A DNA stretch of 64,000 nucleotides from Silicimonas algicola (GCF_003148765.1 NZ_QGGV01000004.1:292741-356740); one strand, 5' to 3'; counted from the stretch's first letter, positions 9,190-18,632 are shown. Notes: generated from the sequence alone by a model not told the origin. Numbers and translations are program-made.

Positions 9190-10039
9190 GGTTTTCGCGC
9201 CCGCGAAGATCAACCTGACGCTTCATGTCATCGGTCGGCGGACCGACGGATATCACCTTCTGGACAGTCTGGTCGTCTTCGCCCGGGACGTGGGCGATGT
9301 CATTCACGTCGAGGCCGCAGACCGCCTGGAACTGACGGTCGAAGGTCCGTTTCGCAAAGGCGTGCCGACCGACGAGACCAACCTCGTGGTTCGTGCCGCA
9401 CGTCATCTGCAAAGCTTGCGGGCGGTCCAGGCTGGCGCGCGTCTGCGGCTCGAGAAGACCCTCCCGCATGGTGCAGGTATCGGGGGAGGCTCGGCGGATG
9501 CTGCGGCTGCCCTGAAGGCGCTGGCTCTCCTCTGGAAGGTCCCGCCACCGACACCGGCGGAAACCCTGAATCTCGGCGCCGATGTACCGGCCTGCATGGC
9601 CGGGCCGGCTCCCATGAGGATGAGGGGCATCGGAGAGCGTCTGGACCCTGTGCCGCCGCTGCCGCCGCTTTGGCTCGTCCTGGTCAATCCCGGTCGGCAC
9701 GTATCGACGCCAAGGGTGTTCTCGTTGTTGGGCAGTATTCGCGGGGCCGACGCCCTCTCGATGGACGAGATGAGGATGGGTTGGGACTTCGAGGCGTTTC
9801 ATGCGTGGCTGTCCGGTCAGGGAAACGACCTGACAGCCTGCGCGACGGAAGAGGTCGCCGAGATAGGGCATGTCCTCGAGGCGCTGCGATCTTCACCAGG
9901 CTGCCGGAAAGCCGACATGTCGGGTTCGGGCAGCACATGCTGGGGCCTGTTCAAGTCGGCTGCTGCCGCACACAGGGCCGCCGAGACGCTGGCTCACGAC
10001 TATCCGCAGTGGTGGGTCAGGATGACCGCGATCAACTGA
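9179..10039 (+). CDS. ispE: 4-diphosphocytidyl-2-C-methyl-D-erythritol kinase
   Basis: A GHMP-family kinase of 286 residues in the MEP isoprenoid pathway. It phosphorylates CDP-methylerythritol. The N-terminal signature APAKINLTLHVIGRR (about 7-21) and the glycine-rich ATP motif LPHGAGIGGGSADAAAAL (about 95-112) are clear. A third GHMP motif, DMSGSGSTCWGLF, is near the C-terminus. I chose the ATG at 9179, which overlaps the TPR gene by 11 nt, because the family signature begins right after it. It converges on the polyprenyl synthase gene with an 8-nt overlap. Confidence 0.95.
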   Translation: MTVEVFAPAKINLTLHVIGRRTDGYHLLDSLVVFARDVGDVIHVEAADRLELTVEGPFRKGVPTDETNLVVRAARHLQSLRAVQAGARLRLEKTLPHGAGIGGGSADAAAALKALALLWKVPPPTPAETLNLGADVPACMAGPAPMRMRGIGERLDPVPPLPPLWLVLVNPGRHVSTPRVFSLLGSIRGADALSMDEMRMGWDFEAFHAWLSGQGNDLTACATEEVAEIGHVLEALRSSPGCRKADMSGSGSTCWGLFKSAAAAHRAAETLAHDYPQWWVRMTAIN

Positions 10040-11039
10040 TCCGGGCGACGACGTAGTCGGCCAAGTCCGCCATCAAGTCGCGAAGCTCGTGTTCAGGCAG
10101 CACCTCAAGTGCGGATTTCGCCTGGGCCGACCACGCCAGCGCCTCGCTTCGCGTGTCCTCCAGAGTCCCGTGGCGCCGGATCAGGTCCATCGCTTGCGCC
10201 AGATCGCCGTCCCGCTGGTCGCCCTTCTCTATGGTCCGTTTCCAGAACGACCGCTCCTCTGGGTCGCTTCTGGCAACAGCCTTGATGACCGGCAGCGTCA
10301 GCTTGCGTTCGCGGAAATCATCGCCCAGGTTCTTGCCCGTCAGCGCCACGTCGCCTTCGTAGTCGAGAAGATCGTCCGCCATCTGGAACGCGATACCAAG
10401 AGCATCGCCGTACGTCCGGAGCGCCGAAACCTGCGCTTCTTCCACTCCTGCTATGACACCGCCGACCTCGCTCGCGGCGGCGAACAGGGCGGCCGTCTTT
10501 CCACGCACGACCTTCAGATAGATGTCTTCCGTGGTCGAAAGGTTCGCGGCCGCGGTCAGTTGGAGAACCTCGCCTTCAGCGATCGTCGCAGCGGCGTCGG
10601 ACAGGATGTCGAGGACGCGCAGAGAACCCGTCTCGACCATCAGCTTGAAGGACCGCGCGAAGAGGTAGTCGCCGACGAGAACCGAGGATTTGTTGTCCCA
10701 CAGAAGGTTCGCCGTTGGCCTGCCCCGCCGCTGGCGGCTTTCGTCGACGACATCGTCATGCAGAAGTGTCGCCGTGTGGATGAACTCGACGGTCGCGGCA
10801 AGCCTGTGGTGGTTCTCGCCCTCATAGCCGCAGAGCCGCGCCGAGGCGAGCGTCAGCATCGGACGCACCCGCTTGCCGCCTGCATTGACGAGGTGCGCGG
10901 TGACCTCGGGAATGCGCGGTGCGGTCTCGGAGGCCATCCGTTCGCGGATCAGCCGATCGACCGCCGCGAGATCGTCCTGGAGGACGGCAGCCAGCCTTTC
11001 GTGCGGCTTGGAGGACGTCTCGGTGTCCAGGCTCATCAA
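10032..11039 (-). CDS. ispB: All-trans polyprenyl (octa/decaprenyl) diphosphate synthase
   Basis: A trans-prenyltransferase of 335 residues that elongates farnesyl diphosphate to the long chain used for the ubiquinone tail. The first Asp-rich motif HDDVVDE (about 94-100), the RRGRPTANLLW stretch that follows, and the second Asp-rich motif ADDLLDYEGD (about 218-227) are all present. The chain length cannot be read from sequence. Decaprenyl is likely if the host makes Q10, as Rhodobacterales do. The gene overlaps ispE by 8 nt at its 3' end, so the convergent transcripts are complementary there. Confidence 0.9.
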   Translation of the reverse strand: MMSLDTETSSKPHERLAAVLQDDLAAVDRLIRERMASETAPRIPEVTAHLVNAGGKRVRPMLTLASARLCGYEGENHHRLAATVEFIHTATLLHDDVVDESRQRRGRPTANLLWDNKSSVLVGDYLFARSFKLMVETGSLRVLDILSDAAATIAEGEVLQLTAAANLSTTEDIYLKVVRGKTAALFAAASEVGGVIAGVEEAQVSALRTYGDALGIAFQMADDLLDYEGDVALTGKNLGDDFRERKLTLPVIKAVARSDPEERSFWKRTIEKGDQRDGDLAQAMDLIRRHGTLEDTRSEALAWSAQAKSALEVLPEHELRDLMADLADYVVARIS

Positions 11040-11091
11040 AAGCGCATCAGACCGCTCGACAACACGGGCGACCTGTCCTTATTTCCATCCC

Positions 11092-11307
11092 ATGAGAGAG
11101 CTCTTGCGCACCACGGATCCGACAGTGATCGCCTTCGTCACGGCCCTTCTCGACGGCGAGGGTATAGACTGCTTTCAGATGGACGTCCATATGAGTGTCC
11201 TTGAGGGGTCGCTTGGAATCCTTCCGCGCAGGTTGATGGTCAGGGACTCCGACCACTTCCGCGCGTCGGCGGTCCTGAGGGACAACGACGTGGAGACGGG
11301 CATGTGA
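11092..11307 (+). CDS. DUF2007-family small protein
   Basis: A protein of 71 residues beginning MRELLRTTDPTVIAFVTALL. Its ferredoxin-like alpha-beta pattern fits the DUF2007 family of putative signal-transducing or PII-like small proteins: DPTVIAFVTALLDGEGIDCF, then ILPRRLMVRDSD. The function is unknown. It ends with an ATGTGA overlap at the GTG start of the downstream methyltransferase, so the two form a small operon. It is divergent from the polyprenyl synthase gene, 52 nt away. Confidence 0.75.
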   Translation: MRELLRTTDPTVIAFVTALLDGEGIDCFQMDVHMSVLEGSLGILPRRLMVRDSDHFRASAVLRDNDVETGM

Positions 11308-12053
11308 TCGCGCAGACCGATCGGTTCCTGGGCGGCCGCCTGTCCGTGTTTCAACCCGTCAGCGGGTACCGCGCAGGTGCCGATCCCGTGTTTTTGGCCG
11401 CGGCTGTCTCCGCCAGACCAGGGCAATCGATTCTGGACCTCGGCTGCGGAGCAGGGGTGGCCATGCTGTGTCTCCTCTCGCGCGTGGAAGGCCTGAGCGT
11501 GACCGGCGTCGAGAACGATGCGGCATCGGTCGGACTGGCGCGGGCAAATCTTGACGCCAACGGCTTCGACGCGCGCGTGCTCGAGGCCGATGCGTTCTTT
11601 CCAACTCCGGAACTGGCATCGGCGTCTTTCGATCATGTGATGACCAATCCGCCGTTCTTCGACCGCAGAAATGGCAGCGAAGCCTGGGACCCTCATCGCG
11701 AGGCCGGCAGGGGAGAAACGGCGCCACTTGCCCTTTGGCTCGACGCGGCGCTGCGGCGGGTGAAGCCAGGCGGCTACATTACGGTCGTTCACCGGGCCGA
11801 CCGGCTGGCCGATTGTCTCGCGCCCCTCCAGGGCCGCGCGGGCGACGTTGTGGTCCAGCCGCTTGCCGCACGCGCTGCCCGCCCGGCGCGGCTTGTCATC
11901 GTGCAGGCGAAGAAGGGCGCTCGGGGCGCGCTGCGGCTGAACGCTCCACTCGTGCTGCACGACGGCGCTGTCCACGAGGCGGATGGGGAAAGTTATTCGC
12001 TGGCCGCGCAGGCCATCCTGCGTGAGGGCGCGGCGCTACCGCTGAAGAATTAA
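11304..12053 (+). CDS. tRNA1(Val) (adenine(37)-N6)-methyltransferase-like protein
   Basis: A Rossmann-fold SAM methyltransferase of 249 residues. The SAM motif ILDLGCGAGVAMLCLL is at about 43-58. The catalytic NPPF tetrad of N6-adenine/amino methylases is in DHVMTNPPFFDRR at about 111-123. The N-terminal FQPVSGYRAGADPVFLAAA is typical of the TrmN6/YfiC family, which methylates A37 of tRNA1(Val). Substrate assignment is by family only. The GTG start at 11304 overlaps the DUF2007 stop by four bases. Confidence 0.85.
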   Translation: MIAQTDRFLGGRLSVFQPVSGYRAGADPVFLAAAVSARPGQSILDLGCGAGVAMLCLLSRVEGLSVTGVENDAASVGLARANLDANGFDARVLEADAFFPTPELASASFDHVMTNPPFFDRRNGSEAWDPHREAGRGETAPLALWLDAALRRVKPGGYITVVHRADRLADCLAPLQGRAGDVVVQPLAARAARPARLVIVQAKKGARGALRLNAPLVLHDGAVHEADGESYSLAAQAILREGAALPLKN

Positions 12054-12154
12054 GCTCGGATTAGGGAAATCGGACCAGCCTGGGGAGCGGGACGTGACAC
12101 GAATCGCGTTTCGTGTTGCACTTGATATGTCGAAAACCCAACAGGAGGACGACG

Positions 12155-12322
12155 ATGAGCCTGAACGCCCATATTCAGGAACTCCGCAAGAAACACCAAC
12201 ATCTCTCTGATGAAGTCGAAATGGCGCAGCGAACGCCGTCATTCGATGACCTTCAGATCACTGCTCTCAAGAGGCAGAAGCTCAAGATCAAAGAGGAAAT
12301 CGAGCGTCTCAGCGACAACTGA
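12155..12322 (+). CDS. DUF465 (YdcH-like) small coiled-coil protein
   Basis: A protein of 55 residues: MSLNAHIQELRKKHQHLSDE, then a second helix rich in Lys and Glu ending in EIERLSDN. The two-helix antiparallel pattern and length match DUF465/YdcH. The function is not established. A strong ribosome-binding site AGGAGG (12144-12149) decides this ATG. The open frame extends 14 codons further upstream but lacks a better start. It stands alone between the methyltransferase and the pha genes. Confidence 0.85.
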   Translation: MSLNAHIQELRKKHQHLSDEVEMAQRTPSFDDLQITALKRQKLKIKEEIERLSDN

Positions 12323-12412
12323 ACGCAGTACGGCAGACCCGCTTGGCGGCCGTGCCCTGTGCTTTGCACACGGGCAACTCGTGGACCGGCGGTTGTCGTG
12401 ACTGACGAAATG

Positions 12413-12440
12413 AAAAGGGCCGGTTCCTGGGAACCGGCCC
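12413..12440 (-). terminator. Intrinsic terminator of the phaA-phaB unit
   Basis: On the minus strand GGGCCGGTTC and GAACCGGCCC form a perfect 10-bp stem with a 4-nt loop, followed directly by TTTTCATTT. It lies 25 nt beyond the phaB stop. On the plus strand no T-run follows, so it should act mainly for phaB. Confidence 0.8.
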
Positions 12441-12464
12441 GATCTTTGACGACGGAACACCGCC

Positions 12465-13187
12465 TCAGACGAAGAACTGTGCGCCGTTGGCCGAAATGGT
12501 CGAGCCGTTGATGAAGCCCGAGTCCTCGGACGCGAGGAAGCACACGATCCGGGCGATTTCCTCCGGCGTGCCGAGACGGCCGGCGGGGATGCCCGAGATG
12601 ATCTTGTCGCGGACGCTCTGGTCGATCGCCATCACCATCTCGGTCGCGATATAGCCGGGACAGATCGCGTTCGCCGTGATGCCCGCCCGCGCGCCTTCCT
12701 GAGCGAGCGACTTGACGATGCCAAGGTCGCCCGCCTTCGTCGCGGCATAGTTCACCTGGCCCGCCTGACCTTTCTGTCCGTTGATCGACGAGATCACGAT
12801 GACCCGGCCGAACTTTCGATCGCGCATCCCCGGCCAGACCGGGTGGACGGTGTTGAAGACTCCCGTGAGGTTGGTGTCGATGACCTCTTTCCACTGCTCG
12901 GGCGTCATTCGGTGAAACATCGCATCCTTGGTGATGCCGGCGTTCGCCACGACGATGTCGATCGGGCCGAGGTCGGCCTCGACCTGCGCGATGCCCGCCT
13001 TCGACGCGTCATAGTCGGCGACGTTCCACTTGTACGTCTTGATGCCGGTCTCGTCGGTAAAGGCGCGGGCCTTCTCGTCGTTGCCCGCATAGGTCGCGGC
13101 AACCTCATAGCCTTCGGCTTTCAGAGCCTTGGAAATAGCTTCACCGATGCCACGCGAGCCCCCGGTGATCAGTGCAACACGGGCCAT
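12465..13187 (-). CDS. phaB: Acetoacetyl-CoA reductase
   Basis: An NADPH-dependent short-chain dehydrogenase of 240 residues. It reduces acetoacetyl-CoA to (R)-3-hydroxybutyryl-CoA for polyhydroxybutyrate and, in this group, also for the ethylmalonyl-CoA pathway. The cofactor motif ITGGSRGIGEAI is at about 7-18 and VVANAGITKDAMF at about 83-95. The Ser-Tyr-Lys triad lies in SSINGQKGQ...NYAATKAG. The C-terminal NGSTISANGAQFFV is typical of PhaB. It is 80 nt downstream of phaA on the same strand and ends at a strong terminator. No PHB synthase lies in the window. Confidence 0.92.
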   Translation of the reverse strand: MARVALITGGSRGIGEAISKALKAEGYEVAATYAGNDEKARAFTDETGIKTYKWNVADYDASKAGIAQVEADLGPIDIVVANAGITKDAMFHRMTPEQWKEVIDTNLTGVFNTVHPVWPGMRDRKFGRVIVISSINGQKGQAGQVNYAATKAGDLGIVKSLAQEGARAGITANAICPGYIATEMVMAIDQSVRDKIISGIPAGRLGTPEEIARIVCFLASEDSGFINGSTISANGAQFFV

Positions 13188-13267
13188 AGTCGTCCTCCTC
13201 CAGATTATGCAAGAATGTTACGCGGCGGATGGCGGAGGCGCAACAATTGTGCGCCGCCGCTTCTGCG

Positions 13268-14443
13268 TCAGTCGCGCTCGACGCACATCGCAACGCCCAT
13301 GCCGCCGCCGATGCAAAGCGTGGCCAGGCCCTTCTTCGCGTCACGGCGCTTCATTTCATAGAGCAGGGTATTCAGGACTCGCGCACCCGATGCGCCGATC
13401 GGGTGACCGATGGCGATGGCGCCGCCGTTGACGTTCACGATCTCGGGGTCCCAGCCCATGTCCTTGTTCACCGCGCAGGCCTGCGCCGCGAAGGCCTCGT
13501 TCGCCTCCACGAGGTCAAGGTCCGAGACCTTCCAGCCGGCTTTTTCCAGCGCCCGGCGCGAGGCCGGAATGGGGCCTGTACCCATGATCGACGGATCGAG
13601 ACCGGCGGTGGCGTAGGAGGCGATGCGTGCAAGAGGCTCGATCCCGCGCTTCTCGGCGTTCTGGGCACTCATCAGCAGGACGCCCGCCGCACCATCGTTG
13701 ATGCCGGAGGCGTTTCCGGCCGTGACCGATCCGTCCTTCGCGAACGCGGGGCGAAGCTTCTGCATCGACTCGAGCGTCGCGCCGTGGCGGATGTACTCGT
13801 CCTTGTCGACGACGATGTCGCCTTTCCGCGTCTTGACGGTGAAGCCCAGTATTTCGTCATCGAAGCGGCCGGCCTTCTGCGCGGCCTCGGCCTTGTTCTG
13901 GCTGGCAAGCGCGAATTCGTCCTGCTGCTCGCGGCTGATCTGCCACTGCTGCGCGACGTTCTCGGCGGTCTGGCCCATGTGATAGCCGTTGAAGGCGTCC
14001 CAGAGGCCGTCCTTTATCATCGTGTCGATCAGCTTCAGGTCGCCCATCTTCTGTCCCTGCCGGATGGACTGGGCGTGGGGGCTCATCGACATGTTTTCCT
14101 GGCCGCCCGCGCAGATGATGTCGGCGTCTCCAAGCTGGATGTGCTGGGCGCCGAGCGCCACCGCGCGAAGGCCCGAACCGCAGACCTGGTTGATGCCCCA
14201 GGCCGCGGCCTCCTTCGGCAGGCCGGCGAGGATATGCGCCTGGCGCGGCGGATTCTGCCCCTGCGCGGCCGTCAGGACTTGTCCCAGGATCGTCTCGGAA
14301 ACCTCGTCCTTCGAGATCCCCGCTCGCTCCACCAGCGCCTCCAGCATGGCCGCCCCCAGTTCGTGCGCGGGCGTGTTGGCGAAGGCCCCGTTGAAGCTGC
14401 CGACAGCGGTTCGGGCGGCGGATGCAATGACGACGTTGGTCAT
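13268..14443 (-). CDS. phaA: Acetyl-CoA C-acetyltransferase (beta-ketothiolase)
   Basis: A thiolase of 391 residues that condenses two acetyl-CoA to acetoacetyl-CoA, the substrate of PhaB. The active-site Cys is in [11 protein letters not shown]. The His motif [16 protein letters not shown] and the second Cys motif CIGGGMGVA are near the C-terminus. I set the start at the ATG at 14443 ([15 protein letters not shown]), where the family begins, and not at the 32-codon upstream extension. A GGAGATC-type ribosome-binding site precedes it. It heads the phaA-phaB transcript. Confidence 0.95.
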   Translation of the reverse strand: MTNVVIASAARTAVGSFNGAFANTPAHELGAAMLEALVERAGISKDEVSETILGQVLTAAQGQNPPRQAHILAGLPKEAAAWGINQVCGSGLRAVALGAQHIQLGDADIICAGGQENMSMSPHAQSIRQGQKMGDLKLIDTMIKDGLWDAFNGYHMGQTAENVAQQWQISREQQDEFALASQNKAEAAQKAGRFDDEILGFTVKTRKGDIVVDKDEYIRHGATLESMQKLRPAFAKDGSVTAGNASGINDGAAGVLLMSAQNAEKRGIEPLARIASYATAGLDPSIMGTGPIPASRRALEKAGWKVSDLDLVEANEAFAAQACAVNKDMGWDPEIVNVNGGAIAIGHPIGASGARVLNTLLYEMKRRDAKKGLATLCIGGGMGVAMCVERD

Positions 14444-14545
14444 GTAGGGATCTCCTGCTGGTCTGATGAGACTCGGATGCGATGTCGAGGCCGACAGTAT
14501 TTGCTCCCCCCGGTCGCTGCAACCGACAGGTGCCTCCACGGAAAG

Positions 14546-14740
14546 TCAGCCGTCCCTGCGGCGTGCTTCGGCCAGCGCCTCGCGCAGGACGGAGCGGTCT
14601 CCGATATGGTTCGCGAGGAGCAGGATCAACCGGGCATTGAGGGCGACGCTCTCGTCGTCGGAGAGGCCTTCGTGCGCCGCGATCAGCTCGGCGTAGAAGC
14701 CATCCGGATCGGGAATGTTCGCGACGGTGTTAAGTGGCAT
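14546..14740 (-). CDS. DUF2783-family small protein
   Basis: A protein of 64 residues, mostly helical (DPDGFYAELIAAHEGLSDDE, then LNARLILLLANHIGD). I recognise it as DUF2783, a family found next to FAD monooxygenases of aromatic catabolism. The function is unknown. The ATG overlaps the stop of the upstream monooxygenase gene by one base (TGATG), so translation is probably coupled. It is the last gene of the homogentisate operon. Confidence 0.75.
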   Translation of the reverse strand: MPLNTVANIPDPDGFYAELIAAHEGLSDDESVALNARLILLLANHIGDRSVLREALAEARRRDG

Positions 14741-16365
14741 CACGTCCTCCCGCAGGCGCGGGCCAGCGCCGCTTCAATGTCTCGGGCGGTCGCGCGCGCC
14801 CACCGAGCCGCAACGTGTTGGTCCGGCCGGATCAGGTAGACTGCTCCCGACGCCGCTCCAAGATACCGGTCCGACAGCGCACCCGTCGGGTCGTCCGTCG
14901 ACGTCAGCGCAATCCGTTCCACGCCCTCGACCTCCGGCGCTTCGGCATCGATGCAAAGCAACGTGAAACCGCCACCGAGACGCCGAAGCAGGGTTTCGCC
15001 CGCGAGGGGGGCATCGGGACAGGGGCTTCCCGGTCGCGTCCGCGCTGGCCCGCCAGGCAGCGCATCCTCGCCGTTCAGCGGCAGGCCATCGTAGGTGCAG
15101 GGCACCGAGAGGCGTCCGGAATTGACCAGAGGACGCGCGAAGGCGTGACGCTCGGCAAGATCGAGCACGGCATTTCGGAAGACGTGGCTGATCCGGGACT
15201 TGGGCGAGATGAAATCGGTCGAGCGCGTGGATTTGAGGATGTTCTCGTCGGCGGCATGCCGCCTCTCATCGTCGTAACTGTCGATAAGGGCATCCGGCGC
15301 CTCGCCGCGGATCACGGACGCCAGCTTCCAGCCCAGGTTGTCGACATCCTGGATCCCCGAGTTCGCACCTCGCGCGCCGAAGGGGCTGACCTGGTGTGCG
15401 CTGTCGCCGGCGAAGATCACGCGGCCATGCCGGAATTTCTTCATGCGGCGGCACTGGAAGGTATAGATCGACGACCAAACGATCTCGTAGGTCACGCCGG
15501 GCAGCATCGCGTCGAGACGGGCGCGGATGTTCTCTTCCTTCAACTCCTTGACGCGGTCCACCTCCCAGCCGATCTGGAAGTCGACGCGCCAGATGCCGTC
15601 GGGCTGCTTGTGAAGCAGGGTCGAGGCTCCTGACCTGAACCAGGGCTCGAACCAGAACCAGCGTTCGGTTGGGAAATCTCCGTCCATGCGGATGTCGGCG
15701 ATCAGGAAACTGTCCTCGAAGACGCGGCCCTCGAAGTCGAGGCCCATCATGCCCCGCAAGGGAGATCCCGCGCCGTCACAGCCGATCAGCCAGTCGGCCT
15801 GAAGGCGATAGGGTCCGTCCGGCGTGTCGACGTCCAGCGTCACGCCGTCATCGCGCGCTTCGACCGCTGTCACGCGGTTGCGCCCCCTGATCTCGATCGG
15901 CGCGCCCTCGGCCTGAGCCTGACGCACCCTCTCCACGAGGGTCTTCTCGAAGAACGGCTGCGGCAGGTTGATGAAGGCCGGAAAGCGGTGGCCTTCCTCG
16001 GGCAGAAGGTTGAACTCGAACACCTGGCGGTCGTCGTGAAAGACCTTCCCGACGTTCCAGACGACCCCCTTCTCCAGCAGAGCCTCGCCACATCCCCATC
16101 TGTCGCAGATTTCGAGGGTGCGCTTGGAAAAGCAGATCGCGCGGCTTCCCTGTCCGACGCCCTCGTGGTCGTCGAGGACGAGCACGGGAACCCCTCGCAG
16201 CCCTAGGTCAAGCGCCATCGCGATGCCGACCGGGCCGCCTCCCATGACGATGACCGGGTGACGGACCGGTGTCGCCGCGTCCTGATCCTGCGACCGCGCA
16301 TAGGGATAAAGCCGAAAGGCCAGCCGGTAGCGGTCCTTCATCTCGCGACCGACGCTCGCCGTCAC
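14740..16365 (-). CDS. FAD-dependent aromatic-ring monooxygenase
   Basis: A protein of about 541 residues from the group A flavoprotein hydroxylase family (MhpA/PheA-like). The FAD motif VIVMGGGPVGIAMALDLGLRG is near the N-terminus. WLIGCDGAGSPLRG is mid-protein, and FAGDSAHQVSPFGARGANSG is the second FAD motif. In a homogentisate operon it could hydroxylate a phenylacetate-type compound to homogentisate; this is inference from context. I placed the start at the GTG at 16365 because it overlaps the upstream stop (GTGA) and has GGAGG ten bases upstream. An upstream GTG (16383) and a downstream ATG (16341) are alternatives. Confidence 0.8.
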   Translation of the reverse strand: MTASVGREMKDRYRLAFRLYPYARSQDQDAATPVRHPVIVMGGGPVGIAMALDLGLRGVPVLVLDDHEGVGQGSRAICFSKRTLEICDRWGCGEALLEKGVVWNVGKVFHDDRQVFEFNLLPEEGHRFPAFINLPQPFFEKTLVERVRQAQAEGAPIEIRGRNRVTAVEARDDGVTLDVDTPDGPYRLQADWLIGCDGAGSPLRGMMGLDFEGRVFEDSFLIADIRMDGDFPTERWFWFEPWFRSGASTLLHKQPDGIWRVDFQIGWEVDRVKELKEENIRARLDAMLPGVTYEIVWSSIYTFQCRRMKKFRHGRVIFAGDSAHQVSPFGARGANSGIQDVDNLGWKLASVIRGEAPDALIDSYDDERRHAADENILKSTRSTDFISPKSRISHVFRNAVLDLAERHAFARPLVNSGRLSVPCTYDGLPLNGEDALPGGPARTRPGSPCPDAPLAGETLLRRLGGGFTLLCIDAEAPEVEGVERIALTSTDDPTGALSDRYLGAASGAVYLIRPDQHVAARWARATARDIEAALARACGRT

Positions 16366-17312
16366 TCTTGAAGCGCCTCCCACATCTCGCGGTCGCGTTC
16401 GGCGGTCCAGATGCGAGGCGTGTCGATATCGCGGGCCTCGTCATAGGCGCGGGCGACGTTGAACGGCAGGCAGTGCTCGTAGATGGCATAATCGCCGAAC
16501 TTCGGGTCGCACTCCGCCCGGCAAGCCGCCATCGCGTCCTTCAGAGAGCCGCCGCGCAGCGCCACCTTGGCCACCGCGTTGTAGGTCGAGGTCACGAAGT
16601 CGGCCGTCGAGTCGAGCGCGGCGTCGACCATCTTCCGGCCCAGAAGAGCGTCGCCTCGACCCGGCGCGATGGCATCGAGGTTCCAGCGGCGGATGTTATC
16701 CAGTGTCCCCGTCCAATCGTGGAAGTGACCGTCGCCGCAGTAGCAGGCCGAGTGGTATTCGACGATGTCGCCCGTGAACATGACGTTCTGGTCCGGGACG
16801 TAGGCCACGATATCGCCTGCCGTATGCGCCCGACCTGGCTGCATCAGGTCTACGCGCCGGTTGCCCAGATAGACACTCATCCGTCCTTGGAACGTCGTCG
16901 TGGGCCAGGTCAGGCCGGGGATCTCCTCATGGCCTTCGAAGAGCCGGGGGAAGCGGGCGAACTCGCTGTCCCAGTCCTCCTGCCCGCGTTCCACAACCAT
17001 CGAGCGCGCCTTCTCGGACATGATGATCTGTCCCGCATCGAAGGCCGAAGCGCCGAGAACGCGGACCGCGTGGTAGTGCGTCAGGACGATGTGCGAGACG
17101 GGCTTGTCGGTCACGCCCCGGATGCAGTCGATCACCTGCCGGGCAAGGCGCGGCGTCGCCTGCGCCTCGATCACCATCACGCTCTCGTCTCCGACGATCA
17201 CGCCCGAGTTCGGATCGCCCTCGGCGGTAAAGGCGTACAGGCCATCGCCGATCTCGGTGAAGCTCACGGTCTTGTCGCCGGTGTCGCCCTGCGATGCGAA
17301 GGCTCTTGTCAT
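16362..17312 (-). CDS. MBL-fold hydrolase with a non-canonical metal motif
   Basis: A protein of 316 residues with the metallo-beta-lactamase fold: VIVGDESVMVIEAQATP, then VLTHYHAVRVLGAS, later HTAGDIVAYVPDQNVMFTGD. The usual HxHxDH metal motif is replaced by H-Y-H-A-V-R, so the Asp and the third His are missing. The other metal ligands (HTAGD, FTGD) are kept. It lies in the homogentisate operon, overlapping fahA by four bases (ATGA) and the monooxygenase by four. Its substrate is not predictable. A thioester, lactone or ring-cleavage intermediate in this pathway is possible. Confidence 0.75.
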   Translation of the reverse strand: MTRAFASQGDTGDKTVSFTEIGDGLYAFTAEGDPNSGVIVGDESVMVIEAQATPRLARQVIDCIRGVTDKPVSHIVLTHYHAVRVLGASAFDAGQIIMSEKARSMVVERGQEDWDSEFARFPRLFEGHEEIPGLTWPTTTFQGRMSVYLGNRRVDLMQPGRAHTAGDIVAYVPDQNVMFTGDIVEYHSACYCGDGHFHDWTGTLDNIRRWNLDAIAPGRGDALLGRKMVDAALDSTADFVTSTYNAVAKVALRGGSLKDAMAACRAECDPKFGDYAIYEHCLPFNVARAYDEARDIDTPRIWTAERDREMWEALQE

Positions 17313-18565
17313 GTCGTCTCCTCTTTCGCCCAGTCCGGCAGCGGAACGGCAGGGCGGACGGTTCCTGTGCAGTCTCCGAAGCCGACGCGGTGCCCGCGCC
17401 CCTTCGTGTGTCCGTTGAAGGTAACGGTATCGCCGTCCTCCAGGAAGGTTCGCGCCTGTCCGTCGAAGTCGAGCGGCTCCTTGCCGCCCCACGAAAGCTC
17501 CAGCATCGAGCCACGGGAATCGGAGTCCGCGCCCGAGATCGTGCCAGATCCCAGCAGGTCACCCACTCTCATCGGACATCCGGACGAGGCATGATGTGCA
17601 AGCTGCTGCGCGGCGGAATAGTACATCTCGCGGTAGTTCGTCCGCGTGACCGTCCGTTCGGCGCCATCTTGGGTCGCGAGCTTCACCTCCAGATCGATGT
17701 CGTAGAGCCCAGGCTTCGTCTCGCGCAAATAGGGAAGAAGGGGCCTGTCTCGCGTCGGCGTCTTGGCCCGGAACGGCTCGAGCGCCGAGCGCGTCACGAT
17801 CCAGGGGCTGATCGTCGTCGCGGCGGCCTTGGACTGGAACGGGCCGAGAGGCTGGTATTCCCAGGCCTGGATGTCGCGTGCGGACCAGTCGTTCAGGAGG
17901 ACATAGCCGAAGATCATCTCGTCGGCATCCGCGACGGAGATCATGCCAGACGACGGACGGCCCACGACCGCGCCCAACTCGAGTTCAAAATCGAAACGGT
18001 GCGACGGCTGGAACACGGGAAGGTCGAAGCCCTCTCCCTTTACCTGGCCCCAAGGTCGCGTCACGGGAGTGCCGGACACCACGACCGACGAGGCTCGGCC
18101 GTTGTAGCCGATCGGGAGCGACAGCCAGTTCTCGGGCAGCGCCTTGTCGGCGCCGCGGAACATGGTGCCCACGTTCGTGGCGTGATGCCGCCCTGCATAG
18201 AAGTCGGTGTACTCGGTCACGCGGAAGGGCAAGCGCATTGCGACAGCGTCGCGCCGGTACAGCGGGTCGCGCATCTGGTCCTGTGCGCCGGCACCTTCGG
18301 ATAAAAGTCCCGTTAACGTGTTTCGCACGCGAAACCACACGCCAGGGCCAGCCTCCATGAAGGCGTTGAGCGCGGAACCCTGGAAGCCGGCGGCGGGCAG
18401 CATCGACATCGCTTCCATCGCGCCGAGGTCGAGAACCAGATCGCCGATCGCCACACCGCAGCGCGCGCCTCGTCCGTCGTCGAAGACGCCGTACGGCAGA
18501 TTGTTCAGCGGAAAGTCACCCTCGGGCGCGTTCGCGCTCTCGATCCAGCTTCGTAGAAGGCTCAT
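17309..18565 (-). CDS. fahA: Fumarylacetoacetase
   Basis: The last enzyme of homogentisate catabolism, 418 residues. It hydrolyses fumarylacetoacetate to fumarate and acetoacetate. The N-terminal domain has NLPYGVFDDG and the metal/active-site region has YTDFYAGRHHATNVG. The catalytic domain shows FELELGAVVG, LLNDWSARDIQAWEY and LLGSGTISG. Length is normal for this enzyme. It lies between hmgA (67-nt gap) and the MBL gene (four-base overlap). Together with hmgA it makes the homogentisate assignment firm, although no maleylacetoacetate isomerase is in the window. Confidence 0.95.
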   Translation of the reverse strand: MSLLRSWIESANAPEGDFPLNNLPYGVFDDGRGARCGVAIGDLVLDLGAMEAMSMLPAAGFQGSALNAFMEAGPGVWFRVRNTLTGLLSEGAGAQDQMRDPLYRRDAVAMRLPFRVTEYTDFYAGRHHATNVGTMFRGADKALPENWLSLPIGYNGRASSVVVSGTPVTRPWGQVKGEGFDLPVFQPSHRFDFELELGAVVGRPSSGMISVADADEMIFGYVLLNDWSARDIQAWEYQPLGPFQSKAAATTISPWIVTRSALEPFRAKTPTRDRPLLPYLRETKPGLYDIDLEVKLATQDGAERTVTRTNYREMYYSAAQQLAHHASSGCPMRVGDLLGSGTISGADSDSRGSMLELSWGGKEPLDFDGQARTFLEDGDTVTFNGHTKGRGHRVGFGDCTGTVRPAVPLPDWAKEETT

Positions 18566-18632
18566 GCGGCCACCCCTTCATCTCTTACAAAATACGCATC
18601 TTCCGCCACGAAGCGGTCTCCCTTGCAGACCG

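Noticed and set aside
13229..14839. A 536-codon open frame on the plus strand
   Set aside because: Shadow of phaA and part of DUF2783; no motif of its own.
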